A stretch of DNA of 36,299 nt, from the NCBI GenBank assembly GCA_027859125.1, contig JAQIBK010000170.1, forward strand, positions 1 to 36,299. Direction: 5' to 3'. Position 1 is the first letter of the stretch; each line of letters begins with the position of its first letter. The notes beneath the pieces were generated by a model. That model saw nothing but the letters and a program-made list of their open reading frames with translations, did no database searches and was not told where the DNA came from. This DNA is from Actinomycetota bacterium. Its GTDB lineage: Bacteria; Actinomycetota; Coriobacteriia; Anaerosomatales; UBA3086. The position numbers and the translations under genes are program-made. Below are positions 26,522 to 36,299 of this stretch, piece after piece.

Positions 26522-27874
26522 CTACTGTTCCAGCCTGCCGATAAGATCGCGGACTGCACCAGCAACGGTGATACTCCCTGTGGCCACTATGCCTGCAGCG
26601 CGTCCCGCATGAATGGCATGCGAGAGACCGGCTGCGATGTCGTCAAAATGAGCCGGACGCGTGCCGGTGACCTGCTCGGCCACATCGGCAAAATCGCTCG
26701 CAGCAAGCCCCCGCTGCGTGGGAGCGGAAACCAAGACGAACTCACAGCCAAGGGGTGCGAGCGCCTCAATCATGCCGCGCGCATCCTTGTCGGCGAACAC
26801 GCCCAACAGCAGAACCGGACGGCTGTTCTCGTCGGGCCATGCGGCCTCAATCGCCTTGCCGAGAGCGCGCGTGGCTTGTGGATTGTGCGCGCCATCGACC
26901 ACGATCCACGGATCCCGGTGCAGAACCTCAAAGCGCCCCGGGAATGCGAGTGCAGAGAGTGCGGTGCGAATCAGCTCGGGATTGAGGGCGCGCCCCATTG
27001 CAGCCTCTACCGCAGCGATCGCCGTGGCCACGTTGGGCGCTTGGAAGCCTGGGGCCATGAGTGTGATCTCGCCGTAATCCGCATGCACGCCCCTCACGCT
27101 GACGATGAGCTGGTCTCCGGGAGATGATGGTCGCTTCTCAATGCCATAGCGGACGGTGAGCTCCTCGGGAACGGACGTGCCCATACCATGGGGTCGCACA
27201 GCCCATGCGTGCGTGTCGCACTCCTCGACCCGTGTGAGGAAGTGACTGTCCACACCTGCTGTGGCCGGACCGAGCACCGCGGTGCTGGCCGGCTGAATGA
27301 TGCGCGCCTTGTCCGCCGCTATCTCATCACGCGTAGTCCCCAGATGCGCTGTGTGGTCGATGCCCACTCCCGTGATCACAGCCACACTGGGATCGACCAC
27401 GCTGGTGGCGTCCCAGCGCCCACCCATGCCGACCTCGAGACACGCGATGTCGACCTGCTGCTCGCGGAACAGCCACAGCGCCGCCGCGGTCAGCAGTTCG
27501 AACTCCGTAACTGGCTCTGCGTAGCCGTCGGCGGCCGCCGAAGCCGCAGCGTCGCGGGCGACGGCTATCGCACGGGAGAAGTCGGCCTCGGACACTGGCG
27601 CGCCCTCGACTTCGAAGCGCTCCGTGTAGCTCTGCATCTCGGGGCTCGTGTAGGCACTGGCTCTCATGCCATGAGCGCCCAGGATAGCGGCGGTCATTCG
27701 CGTCACCGACGACTTGCCGTTCGTGCCCGTAACCTGCACTGACGCGAATGCGTCCTGCGGGCGCCCCATGCACTCGGTGAGCGCACGGATGCCGTCCAGA
27801 GACGGGTTCACACCAAAGGTCAGCGCGCCCTTGAGCACGGCGACCGCATCGTCGTAGCTGAGACTCTCCCTCAT
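26522..27874 (-). CDS. folC: Folylpolyglutamate synthase / dihydrofolate synthase
   Basis: VQVTGTNGKSSVTRMTAAIL, YTSPEMQSYTERFEVEGAPVS, LEVGMGGRWDATSVVDPSVAVITGVGIDHTAHLG, IVVDGAHNPQA. Confidence 0.95.
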   Translation of the reverse strand: MRESLSYDDAVAVLKGALTFGVNPSLDGIRALTECMGRPQDAFASVQVTGTNGKSSVTRMTAAILGAHGMRASAYTSPEMQSYTERFEVEGAPVSEADFSRAIAVARDAAASAAADGYAEPVTEFELLTAAALWLFREQQVDIACLEVGMGGRWDATSVVDPSVAVITGVGIDHTAHLGTTRDEIAADKARIIQPASTAVLGPATAGVDSHFLTRVEECDTHAWAVRPHGMGTSVPEELTVRYGIEKRPSSPGDQLIVSVRGVHADYGEITLMAPGFQAPNVATAIAAVEAAMGRALNPELIRTALSALAFPGRFEVLHRDPWIVVDGAHNPQATRALGKAIEAAWPDENSRPVLLLGVFADKDARGMIEALAPLGCEFVLVSAPTQRGLAASDFADVAEQVTGTRPAHFDDIAAGLSHAIHAGRAAGIVATGSITVAGAVRDLIGRLEQ

Positions 27875-27887
27875 AGTGTCTTCTCGC

Positions 27888-30572
27888 CTACTCCTGCAGC
27901 TCAGCGGCTTGAGCCTCTAGGGTTGCCACCGTCTCGGCGAGGGCGACAGCTTTCGCGCGATCCTTCGCGATGACGTCGGGGGCCGCTTTGGCCAGGAATC
28001 CCTCGTTGGAGAGCTTGCGCTCGAACCTCTCCAGGTCCTTGCGCGTGGTAGCGAGCGCCTTGGCGATCCTCTCGCGCTCGGCGTCGAAGTCCACGAGACC
28101 CTCGAGCGCCACGTAGACCTCCATGCCTCCCACGGCGAGCGTTGCCGCGTGAGTGGGCTTCTCGGCATCGATTCCGGCGGTGAAACGATCCACACCGGCA
28201 AGCGTGTTCATCTGGCCGAACTGGTCGCGCACCCACGCGTCGTCGGCCTGGCTCGTGGTCTTGAACACCACGTCCACCGTCTGCTTGGGCGAGAGCTTGT
28301 ACTGGGCGCGCAGTGCGCGGATGCCGGTCGTGAGCTCGATGAGTCGGGCCACCGAAGTCTCGGTGTCAGCATCCACGAAGCCCGCCACCTCGGCGGGATC
28401 GGGCCAAGCTGCGACCATGATCGACTCGGCGCGATCGGCGTCCGCCAGAGGCAGGCGCAGCCAGATCTCCTCGGTCACGAAGGGCATCATGGGGTGGAGC
28501 AGGCGCAAAGCGCGATCGAGCACGAACACCAATGTGCGCTGCGTGGCGAGACGAGCGGCCTTCGCGGCGGCGTCCGCGCCTTCCGCGGCACCGGCGATCA
28601 AGCGGCCCTTGGCCAGCTCGATGTACCAGTCGCAGAACTCGTTCCAGAAGAAGTCGTAGAGAGCGCGCGACACGTCTCCGAACTCGTAGACCTCGAGCCC
28701 GGAGTCGACCAGCGCGGTGAGCCTGCCCAGGCGCGACAGGATCCAGCGATCCGCCAGCGTGTCGGCCGACGGTGCTCCGGGCTCGTAGTCCTCGTCGATG
28801 TTCATGAGCACGAAACGGCTCGCGTTCCATATCTTGTTGGCGAAGTTTCGGCTGCTCGCCAGCTTCTCCTCGGCGAAGCGGATGTCCTGACTACCGGTGG
28901 TCTGCAGCATGAGGCCGAAACGCATGCCGTCGGCTCCGTAGTGCTCCATGAGATCGAGCGGGTCCACGCCGGTGCCCAGCGACTTGCTCATGCGCCTTCC
29001 CTCGGCGTTGAAGACCGTGGGGTGGATGATGACGTCCTTGAACGGGATCTCGCCGTCGCGGAAGTACATGCCGTCCATGATCATGCGCGCCACCCACAGG
29101 AACAGGATGTCGCGCGCCGTGGAAAGCACACCGCCCGGGTAGAAGTAGCCCAGCTCGGGCGTGTTCTCCGGCCAACCCAGCGTCGCGAACGGCCAGAGCG
29201 CCGACGAGAACCACGTGTCGAGCACGTCGGGGTCCTGGCGCACCGCACCCCCGCACTTGGGGCACTCGGTCAGATCGGTCTCGCTCGCGACCATCTCACC
29301 GCACGCATCGCAGTAGAAGACGGGTATCTGATGTCCCCACCACAGCTGACGGGACACGCACCAGTCGCGGATGTTCTCCATCCACTGGAAGTAGACGATC
29401 TTCCAACGGTCGGGATGGAACGTGACGCGCCCGTCCTTGACCGCCTCGATGGCGGGTGCAGCGAGCGGCTTCATGTCCACGAACCACTGGTCGGAGAGCC
29501 ACGGCTCGATGACCGTATTGCAGCGATAGCAGTGGCCCACCGAGTGGTCGTGCTCGTCAGTCTTGACCAGCAAGCCCAGCACGTCGAGGTCGGCGATGAC
29601 TCGCTTTCGCGCCTCATAGCGATCGAGACCCTCATACACGCCACCCTCGGCGTTGATGGTGGCGTCAGCGTTCATGATGTTGATCTTGGCGCAGTCGTGG
29701 CGCTCGCCGATCTCGAAGTCATTGAGGTCATGCGCAGGCGTGACCTTGACCGCACCGGTTCCGAACGCAGGGTCGACATAGTCGTCGGCCACAATGGGGA
29801 TCTCGCGTCCCAGAAGCGGAAGCACGACCATCGAGCCGATGAGATCCTTGTAGCGCTCGTCATCGGGGTGCACGGCAACGCACGAGTCGCCCAGCATGGT
29901 CTCCGGACGTGTGGTGGCGACCACAACGTGGTCGACGCCGCCGACTGGAACTTTGAGCGGGTACTTGAGACTCCAGATGTGGCTGGCGACATCCTCGTGT
30001 TCGACCTCGATGTCCGAAAGGGCCGTCGAGCACCGCGGACACCAGTTGATGATTCGATTGCCGCGGTAGACGAGCCCCTTGTTGAACCAGTCGACGAATA
30101 CCTTGCGCACCGCGTCGATGTAGTTGGGATCCATGGTGAAGTGCTCGTCGTGGTAGTCGCACGAGCAGCCCATGGCTTTGAGCTGACCAACGATCGTGGA
30201 GCCGTGCTCGGCGCGCCACTCCCAACAGTGTTCTATGAACTTCTCGCGGCCCACGTCGTGACGCGAGAGACCCTGGGCGGCGAGCATCTGCTCGACCTTG
30301 TACTGGGTCGCGATGCCGGCATGGTCGGTGCCCACGATCCAGCGAGTGGGAACGCCGGACATGCGCTTGCGACGAATGACCACGTCCTGAATGGTGTTGT
30401 TGAGTGCGTGCCCCATGTGCAGCGAACCGGTCACATTCGGAGGAGGTATCACTATGGCGAACGGATCCACGCCCTCGACCACTTCCTGTTCGAAGTAGCG
30501 TCCACGAGTCCAGGATGCAAAGAGTGGACCTTCAACGGCCTTGGGATCTTACGCCTTGGGCATGTCGCTCAT
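27888..30572 (-). CDS. valS: Valine--tRNA ligase, carrying an in-frame TAA near its N-terminus (30549-30551)
   Basis: IPPPNVTGSLHMGHALNNTIQD (HIGH), GRRMSKSLGTGVDPLDLM (KMSKS), TDHAGIATQYKVE. Track ORF begins at GTG 30482; the homologous frame continues upstream as MSDMPKA*DPKAVEGPLFASWTRGRYFEQE. Confidence 0.93.
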
Positions 30573-30790
30573 ATCGTGCGTCATCCTCCTGTTGTTCGAC
30601 AATCACATGATTCTAGGACATGCCCTTCGCCAACGATACCCGTACGTACCTGAGACGGACCATGTGCGAGCGCAAAACCCCCACGCACTGGCGAACTTTG
30701 TGAACACGTGACCGATATATTCCAGAAGAAGAACCGTGCCTAAGGGCGATTCTCCCCGCTCATCGAGTTATGCGTCCGTCTATCATACAA

Positions 30791-30806
30791 ATACCCAACT
30801 GGGTAT
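30791..30806. repeat. Perfect inverted repeat ATACCC-AACT-GGGTAT (candidate operator)
   Basis: Palindrome in the divergent intergenic region between valS and the small 4-Cys ORF. Confidence 0.5.
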
Positions 30807-30887
30807 ATGCAAGTGATTTCGTTTGCCTGATAACGGTTAGGTAAGATTCGTTCATGATTGAGCAAAAAGACTGCAGGGAGATGTCTG

Positions 30888-31103
30888 ATGGAAAGCTGCG
30901 AACTCACAGAAGGTTGCATATTCTTCAACGACAAGATGACGGACATGCCCAGCATGGCGAACATGTACAAGAAGCGCTACTGCCACGGCGACTTCGCTCA
31001 GTGCGCCCGGTTCCGTGTGTTCAGTGTCCACGGGCGAGAGAGTGTCCCCGCCGACATGTTTCCCAATAACGCAGAACGTGCCGAAGAGATGGTGGCCGAC
31101 TGA
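30888..31103 (+). CDS. Small conserved-looking 4-Cys protein of unknown function (71 aa)
   Basis: MESCELTEGCIFFNDKMTDMPSMANMYKKRYCHGDFAQCARFRVFSVHGRESVPADMFPNNAERAEEMVAD; SD gggag 7 nt before ATG; CX5C and CX6C pairs; followed by a terminator. Confidence 0.7.
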   Translation: MESCELTEGCIFFNDKMTDMPSMANMYKKRYCHGDFAQCARFRVFSVHGRESVPADMFPNNAERAEEMVAD

Positions 31104-31136
31104 CAGCTGTTCAGGACTTCCGAAGGACGCACGCAA

Positions 31137-31164
31137 AGAAGGGCCGCCATGTGGCGGCCCTTCT
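31137..31164. terminator. Bidirectional terminator between 4-Cys ORF and clpX
   Basis: agaagggccgcc-atgt-ggcggcccttct, 12-bp perfect stem between convergent genes. Confidence 0.85.
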
Positions 31165-31198
31165 GCTATTTCCATTCGAGGTAGAGTGTCCGCTGGGC

Positions 31199-32464
31199 CT
31201 ACGCGCTAGCCTCGCTCTCGCTCCCCCGCCTGACCATCGTCGGTCCGGTCTCGCCGGAGACCGTCTCCGGTGTGACGACCACACGCTCGATATCATCGGC
31301 ACTGGGCAGCTCGTACATGGTGTCGAGGAGCAACGACTCAAGGATCGAGCGCAACCCGCGAGCGCCAGTTCCGTGCACGATAGCCAAGCCGGCGATGGAG
31401 GCAAGAGCCTCATCGGTGAATCGAAGCTCAACGCTTTCCATCTCGAACAGACGCTGATACTGCTTCACGAGTGCGTTCTTGGGCTCGGTCAGGATATGCA
31501 CCAGATCGTCCTCGGAGAGTTCGTTCACGGTGGCGACCACGGGTATGCGGCCGATGAACTCGGGAATGAGCCCGAAGCCGTGAAGGTCCTCGGGGAGCAC
31601 GCGAGCGAGCAGCTCGCCACGCTCGGCGACACTGGAGTCGTTGATCTCCGCTCCGAAACCGACACCCTTCTTGCCGATGCGGTCAGCGATTATGTTCTCA
31701 AGGCCCACGAACGCCCCACCCAGGATGAACAGGAGATTGGTGGTGTCGATCCGGATGAGTTCCTGCTGCGGGTGCTTGCGTCCGCCTTGTGGCGGAACTG
31801 CAGCCTCAGTGCCCTCGAGTATCTTGAGAAGAGCCTGCTGCACACCTTCACCAGAGACATCGCGCGTGATCGAGAGGTTCTCCGCCTTACGGGCGACCTT
31901 GTCGATCTCGTCTATGTAGATGATGCCGACCTCCGCACGTTCCACATCGAAGTCGGCAGCGGTGATGAGCTTGAGCAGGATGTTCTCGACATCCTCGCCC
32001 ACGTAGCCCGCCTCGGTCAGCGCGGTCGCGTCGGCGATGGCGAACGGCACCTTGAGCACGCGTGCCAACGTCTGGGCAAGTAGCGTCTTGCCACAGCCGG
32101 TTGGTCCGAGCATCAGAATGTTGCTCTTGGCCAGCTCGACGTCACCCTCGGTTGAGAGCTCGGGCATGGTCTTGATCCGCTTGTAGTGGTTGTGGACGGC
32201 CACAGACAGGATCTTCTTGGCGCGCTCCTGCCCCACGACGTACTGGTTGAGGATGTCGTGGATCTCCATGGGAGTCGGCAGATCATCGACGAGCGGGGCG
32301 ATCGGTGACTCGACGACCTCGTCCTCGACGATGTCGTTGCACAGATCGATGCACTCATCACAGATATAGACACCCGGACCCGCAATGAGCTTGCGGACCT
32401 GACGCTGTCCTTTGCCGCAGAACGAGCACTTGAGATTCTCAGGCCCGTCAGTCTGCTTGGGCAT
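31199..32464 (-). CDS. clpX: ATP-dependent Clp protease ATP-binding subunit ClpX
   Basis: [61 protein letters not shown]-like segment, [21 protein letters not shown]. Confidence 0.98.
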   Translation of the reverse strand: MPKQTDGPENLKCSFCGKGQRQVRKLIAGPGVYICDECIDLCNDIVEDEVVESPIAPLVDDLPTPMEIHDILNQYVVGQERAKKILSVAVHNHYKRIKTMPELSTEGDVELAKSNILMLGPTGCGKTLLAQTLARVLKVPFAIADATALTEAGYVGEDVENILLKLITAADFDVERAEVGIIYIDEIDKVARKAENLSITRDVSGEGVQQALLKILEGTEAAVPPQGGRKHPQQELIRIDTTNLLFILGGAFVGLENIIADRIGKKGVGFGAEINDSSVAERGELLARVLPEDLHGFGLIPEFIGRIPVVATVNELSEDDLVHILTEPKNALVKQYQRLFEMESVELRFTDEALASIAGLAIVHGTGARGLRSILESLLLDTMYELPSADDIERVVVTPETVSGETGPTMVRRGSESEASA

Positions 32465-32466
32465 AC

Positions 32467-33078
32467 TTACTCCACTTCCGTACCGCGCTTGACGAACACG
32501 TCGTCAACGAGACCATACTCTTTGGCCTCAACCGCGGTCATGATGTTGTCGCGCTCGGTGTCGAAGTGGATCTTCTCCACGGTCTGTCCGGTGTGCCTTG
32601 CAATGATCTGGTCCAGAGAGTCGCGCATGCGCAACATCTCCTTGGCCTGGATCTCGATATCCGTGACCTGGCCCTGCGTGCCGCCCCATGGCTGATGGAT
32701 CAGCACACGGCCGTTGGGAAGCGCATAGCGCTTGCCCGCAGCCCCGGCTGTCAGCAGAACCGCGGCCATCGACGCACACTGACCCACACAGATGGTGGAG
32801 ACGTCACTCTTGATGTACTGCATGGTGTCGTATACAGCCATGCCCGCCGTAACGGAGCCACCCGGCGAGTTGATGTACAGATTGATGTCCTTGTCCGGAT
32901 CAGCGCTCTCCAAGTGCAGGAGCTGCGCAATGATCAGGTTCGCGATGTCATCGGTGATCTCGTGGCCGAGGAAGATCACGCGCTCGTTGAGCAGTCGCGA
33001 ATAGATGTCGAAACTGCGTTCACCGCGCGAGGTCTGCTCAACGACTATGGGTACCAGTGCGTTGGCGTCGTAGGTCAT
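32467..33078 (-). CDS. clpP: ATP-dependent Clp protease proteolytic subunit
   Basis: [88 protein letters not shown]. Confidence 0.98.
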   Translation of the reverse strand: MTYDANALVPIVVEQTSRGERSFDIYSRLLNERVIFLGHEITDDIANLIIAQLLHLESADPDKDINLYINSPGGSVTAGMAVYDTMQYIKSDVSTICVGQCASMAAVLLTAGAAGKRYALPNGRVLIHQPWGGTQGQVTDIEIQAKEMLRMRDSLDQIIARHTGQTVEKIHFDTERDNIMTAVEAKEYGLVDDVFVKRGTEVE

Positions 33079-33081
33079 GTG

Positions 33082-34422
33082 CTACTCCTCAGTTGAATCT
33101 GACGTACCCGGAATCTCGGGCTCCTTCTCAATGATTTCCACGTTCTCGTCATCCATAAGCCACATGATCGCCTTCGAGTGCATGATCTGCTCGTGAAGTA
33201 CGGAGATGACACCCGTCTCCTCCCACTTGGCGCGCAGTTCCTCGGCTGTCGAAGTGGAGGAATCGGCCATCTTGCCGATCTCCTCGTCGAGGTCCTCGTC
33301 GGTGACCTCCAGCTCGAGCTCTCTGAAGAGTGCTTCCAGGGCGAGCTCCTCGAGGACCGAAGTCTTCGCCTGCTTGGCGATGTCCGCCTCGATCTGATCG
33401 GGAGTCACCCCTGTCGCCTGCAGATACTGATCGCCTGTCATGCCGCGCTGCTCAAGGCCGGTCATGAAGTCGCGCATCATGGCCTGCTTGGCGCTATCGA
33501 CCATGGCCGCAGGGGCCTCGCCCTCAATACGCTCGGCAAGCGCAGCTCGAACTGCACGCTCAACCGACTGGCTGTGACCCACGGCTTTGGACTGCTCGAG
33601 TTTGACACGCACATCATCGCGGTACTCGGCGAACGTGTCGAAACCGCCCACGCTCGCTGCGAACTCATCGTCGAGCTCAGGCAGGACCTTCGCCTTGACC
33701 TCATGCACCTCGATATCGAACGTCGCCGTCTTGCCGATGAACTCCGGGTTCGAGGACGAATCCGGAATCGGGAACTCCGAGAATGCCGTCTCACCAGCCT
33801 TCGTGCCCATGAGTGTTGCGTCGAACTCGCCGGGCATCATGCCCATGCCCATCTCATAATTGTACTTGTCTACCGCGTTGCCGTCGTACTCCTCGCCGTC
33901 AACCTTGCCAACGAAGGAGAGCAGGACGAAGTCGCCCTTCTCCACACCGCGATCGACTAGCTCCAGAGTCGCGAAGCGATCACGGGTGTACTCGATCTGC
34001 GCATCGACCTCAGCGTCGGTGGTCGCACTGGGGGGAACCTCGATGGAGAGATCCTTGAGCGACGAGAGCTTGTACTCAGGACGCACCTCGATCTCCGCCT
34101 CGAAAGTGAACTCCTGACCGGGGACGAGCTCATCGAGCTCACCTATCTCAGGACTGGCGATCGGACGAACCTCGGCCTGATCGAGCGCGTCGCCGTAGAC
34201 CATGTTCACGAGACCCTCTTGAGCCTCAGCGAGAACGTAGCCCTTGCCAACGTTGTTGTCGATGACCGGGCGAGGAATCCTGCCACTGCGGAAACCAGGG
34301 ATCTTGACCTTCTTGCTGATCTCCTTGTATGCGTCAGTGATGGCTGAATCTACAACTTCTGCGGGGACAGTGACGGTGAGCTTCACCGCATTGCCATCGA
34401 GAGTTTCGACAGATGTCTTCAA
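33082..34422 (-). CDS. tig: Trigger factor
   Basis: VTVPAEVVDSAITDAYKEISKKVKIPGFRSGRIPRPVI; PPIase-like GDFVLLSFVGKVDGEEYDG; tig-clpP-clpX synteny. Confidence 0.96.
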   Translation of the reverse strand: MKTSVETLDGNAVKLTVTVPAEVVDSAITDAYKEISKKVKIPGFRSGRIPRPVIDNNVGKGYVLAEAQEGLVNMVYGDALDQAEVRPIASPEIGELDELVPGQEFTFEAEIEVRPEYKLSSLKDLSIEVPPSATTDAEVDAQIEYTRDRFATLELVDRGVEKGDFVLLSFVGKVDGEEYDGNAVDKYNYEMGMGMMPGEFDATLMGTKAGETAFSEFPIPDSSSNPEFIGKTATFDIEVHEVKAKVLPELDDEFAASVGGFDTFAEYRDDVRVKLEQSKAVGHSQSVERAVRAALAERIEGEAPAAMVDSAKQAMMRDFMTGLEQRGMTGDQYLQATGVTPDQIEADIAKQAKTSVLEELALEALFRELELEVTDEDLDEEIGKMADSSTSTAEELRAKWEETGVISVLHEQIMHSKAIMWLMDDENVEIIEKEPEIPGTSDSTEE

Positions 34423-34468
34423 AGCGTCCTCCTAGATCATCATTCTCATACCTTGAGTGGAATCATCT

Positions 34469-34553
<85 letters not shown>

Positions 34554-34621
34554 ATGAGCACAACGGCTCTACAGTATAGCGAAAAGACCGCCGGATGGCT
34601 CCCCCTCCAACACGCAGGCCG

Positions 34622-36154
34622 CTAGGCGATCTTGTCGTCGGCAACATGGTAGTGGGGGTCCTCCATGATGTTAACCTCCATCATGCCCTTCGCATCATCC
34701 AGGAGCTCCAGGCAATCGGGGCTCAGATGACGCAGGTGCAGGCGTTTGCCCACGGCCGTATAGCGCGCAGCGAGCGCGTCGATAGCCTCAAGCGCTGAGT
34801 GATCGACGACCTTGGATCGCATGAACTCGACGATCACGTCCTGCGGATCGTCCTTGGGACTGAAGAGCGTCTGAAACTCACCGGCCGAGGCGAAGAACAG
34901 GGAACCCTCAAGCTCGTAGACACGCCACCCGTTGTCATCTTCATACGTTGTGACGTTGATGTGTTTCGCGTGTTCCCATGCGAAGACGAGCGCTGCGATC
35001 ACGACACCGGCAACCACGGCGATCGCAAGATCGGTCAGAACGGTGACCACGGTGACGCCCACAACGATCATCGCATCGGAACGCGGAATGCGTCGAAGGG
35101 CCTGCAGGCTCCCCCACTCGAACGTCTTCTCGGCCACCACGAACATCACTGCGATGAGAGCCGCCAGCGGAATCGCCTCGATGAGCGTCGACCCGAACAT
35201 GATGAAGGCGATCAGGAACAATGATGCACCGATTCCGGACAGACGCCGGAGCGCGCCATTGTTCACGTTGATCATGCTCTGCCCGATCATGGCGCAACCA
35301 CCCATGCCTCCAAAGAAGCCGGTGACGATGTTCGCGGCACCCTGTGCCAGACACTCCTTGTTGGGCCGACCACGCGTGTCGGTCATGGTGTCGATGAGGT
35401 TGAGCGTGAGCAGGGACTCGATGAGGCCAATAGCCGCCAGAATGAGCGAGTACGGGAAGATGATTCGAAGCGTCTCTAGATTCAAGGGCACCGCGGGAAG
35501 ATGAAACTCGGGCAGTCCGCCTGCGATCGAACCCATGTCGCCAACGGTCTTGGTGTCGAGGCCCAGCACGATGACGAGCGCGGAGACTGACACGATACCC
35601 ACGAGGGTGGCAGGAACCGCCTTGGTGAGCTTGGGAAAGAGATAGATGATCGCAACCGTGAGCGCGATCAGCCCCAACATGACGTAGAGCTGCGGACCCT
35701 GCATCCACACGTGCTCGCCGCCTGATCCGGCCACTTTGAAGTGCTCGAACTGCGCCAGGAAGATGACGATCGCCAAACCGTTGACGAAGCCGAGCATAAC
35801 CGGGTGAGGGACCATGCGGATGAACTTGCCCAGACGCGCGATACCAAAGGCCAACTGAAGCACGCCCATGAGCACTACGGCCGCGAACAGATACTCGACG
35901 CCGTGATCGACCACGAGTGCGACCATGACCACGGCCAGTGCGCCGGTGGCGCCGGATATCATGCCCGGCCGTCCACCAAAGATGGCGGTGATGAGCGACA
36001 CCATGAATGCAGCGTACAGTCCGACGAGCGGATCGACCTGTGCGACCAGGGCGAATGCGATCGCCTCGGGCACGAGTGCCAGAGCGACCGTGAGGCCGCT
36101 CAGAAGGTTCGTTCTTATCTCCTGCATGGTGAGTCCGAACAAATGGTGCTCCAT
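34622..36154 (-). CDS. SulP-family anion transporter with C-terminal STAS domain
   Basis: NLLSGLTVALALVPEAIAFALVAQVDPLVGLYAAF, multiple TM segments, STAS-like C-terminus 'VYELEGSLFFASAGEFQTLF...DVIVEFMRSKVVDHSALEAIDAL'. Confidence 0.92.
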   Translation of the reverse strand: MEHHLFGLTMQEIRTNLLSGLTVALALVPEAIAFALVAQVDPLVGLYAAFMVSLITAIFGGRPGMISGATGALAVVMVALVVDHGVEYLFAAVVLMGVLQLAFGIARLGKFIRMVPHPVMLGFVNGLAIVIFLAQFEHFKVAGSGGEHVWMQGPQLYVMLGLIALTVAIIYLFPKLTKAVPATLVGIVSVSALVIVLGLDTKTVGDMGSIAGGLPEFHLPAVPLNLETLRIIFPYSLILAAIGLIESLLTLNLIDTMTDTRGRPNKECLAQGAANIVTGFFGGMGGCAMIGQSMINVNNGALRRLSGIGASLFLIAFIMFGSTLIEAIPLAALIAVMFVVAEKTFEWGSLQALRRIPRSDAMIVVGVTVVTVLTDLAIAVVAGVVIAALVFAWEHAKHINVTTYEDDNGWRVYELEGSLFFASAGEFQTLFSPKDDPQDVIVEFMRSKVVDHSALEAIDALAARYTAVGKRLHLRHLSPDCLELLDDAKGMMEVNIMEDPHYHVADDKIA

Positions 36155-36191
36155 TCATGATGACGTGAGGCTTCGATGGGAGACAGCACAA

Positions 36192-36221
36192 GAAGCTCCC
36201 AGCCCGAAGGTCAGGAGCTTC
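36192..36221 (-). terminator. Putative terminator between the right-edge tRNA sequence and SulP gene
   Basis: gaagctcc...ggagcttc, 8-bp stem; minus strand ends GGGAGCTTCTTGTG. Confidence 0.55.
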
Positions 36222-36232
36222 CGATGTGTCGA

Positions 36233-36299
36233 TGGTGGGCCGTGTAGGGGTCGAACCTACGGCCCGCTGATTAAGAGTCCTGCCGAGAACCTACCTCAG
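36233..36299 (-). tRNA. tRNA-Lys (CUU) 3' portion; 5' part non-canonical or beyond window
   Basis: Minus strand GACTCTTAATCAGCGGGCCGTAGGTTCGACCCCTACACGGCCCACCA is canonical from anticodon loop to CCA. The preceding CTGAGGTAGGTTCTCGGCAG does not form a matching anticodon 5' stem. Confidence 0.55.

Noticed and set aside
30549-30551. TAA in valS as a pyrrolysine or selenocysteine codon
   Set aside because: Pyl uses TAG and Sec uses TGA; TAA at an expected Tyr position fits error or nonsense mutation better than known recoding.
28149-30653. 834-aa plus-strand ORF antisense to valS
   Set aside because: Frame mirror of a high-GC codon-biased gene; low-complexity R/H/V/D-rich translation with no recognisable domain; valS on the other strand is unambiguous.

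Overview
The window is a high-GC, gene-dense, mostly conserved chromosomal region. By gene content it looks actinobacterial, possibly Coriobacteriia-like; that placement is inference. Left to right it contains: a 5'-truncated class A PBP with PASTA and PKD domains; a peptidase U32 gene; a second class A PBP with a PASTA domain; a NIF3-like gene; a 3-methyladenine DNA glycosylase; an arginine operon transcribed on the minus strand in the order argC-J-B-D-F-R-G-H, with an ArgR-type operator/promoter; pheS-pheT behind a T-box leader; a TasA/camelysin-like secreted protein; infC-rpmI-rplT behind a structured leader with a terminator; thrS; a PLD_N/zinc-ribbon membrane protein; folC; valS; a small 4-Cys protein; clpX, clpP and tig; tRNA-Leu(UAG); a SulP/STAS transporter; and, at the right edge, the 3' part of a tRNA-Lys(CUU). 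No CRISPR array, transposase or defence cassette is visible. The items most worth a second look are: (i) an in-frame TAA in valS at the position of the conserved Tyr of the N-terminal 'KAYDPKAVE' motif; (ii) the right-edge tRNA-Lys, which is canonical only from the anticodon loop to CCA and so resembles an integrative-element att fragment or an assembly break; (iii) the infC leader, which has its own promoter, nested hairpins, a possible 12-aa uORF and a terminator; (iv) a small 4-Cys protein downstream of an ATACCC-N4-GGGTAT palindrome; (v) the PASTA-PKD PBP. Nothing here clearly amounts to a wholly new multi-gene system.
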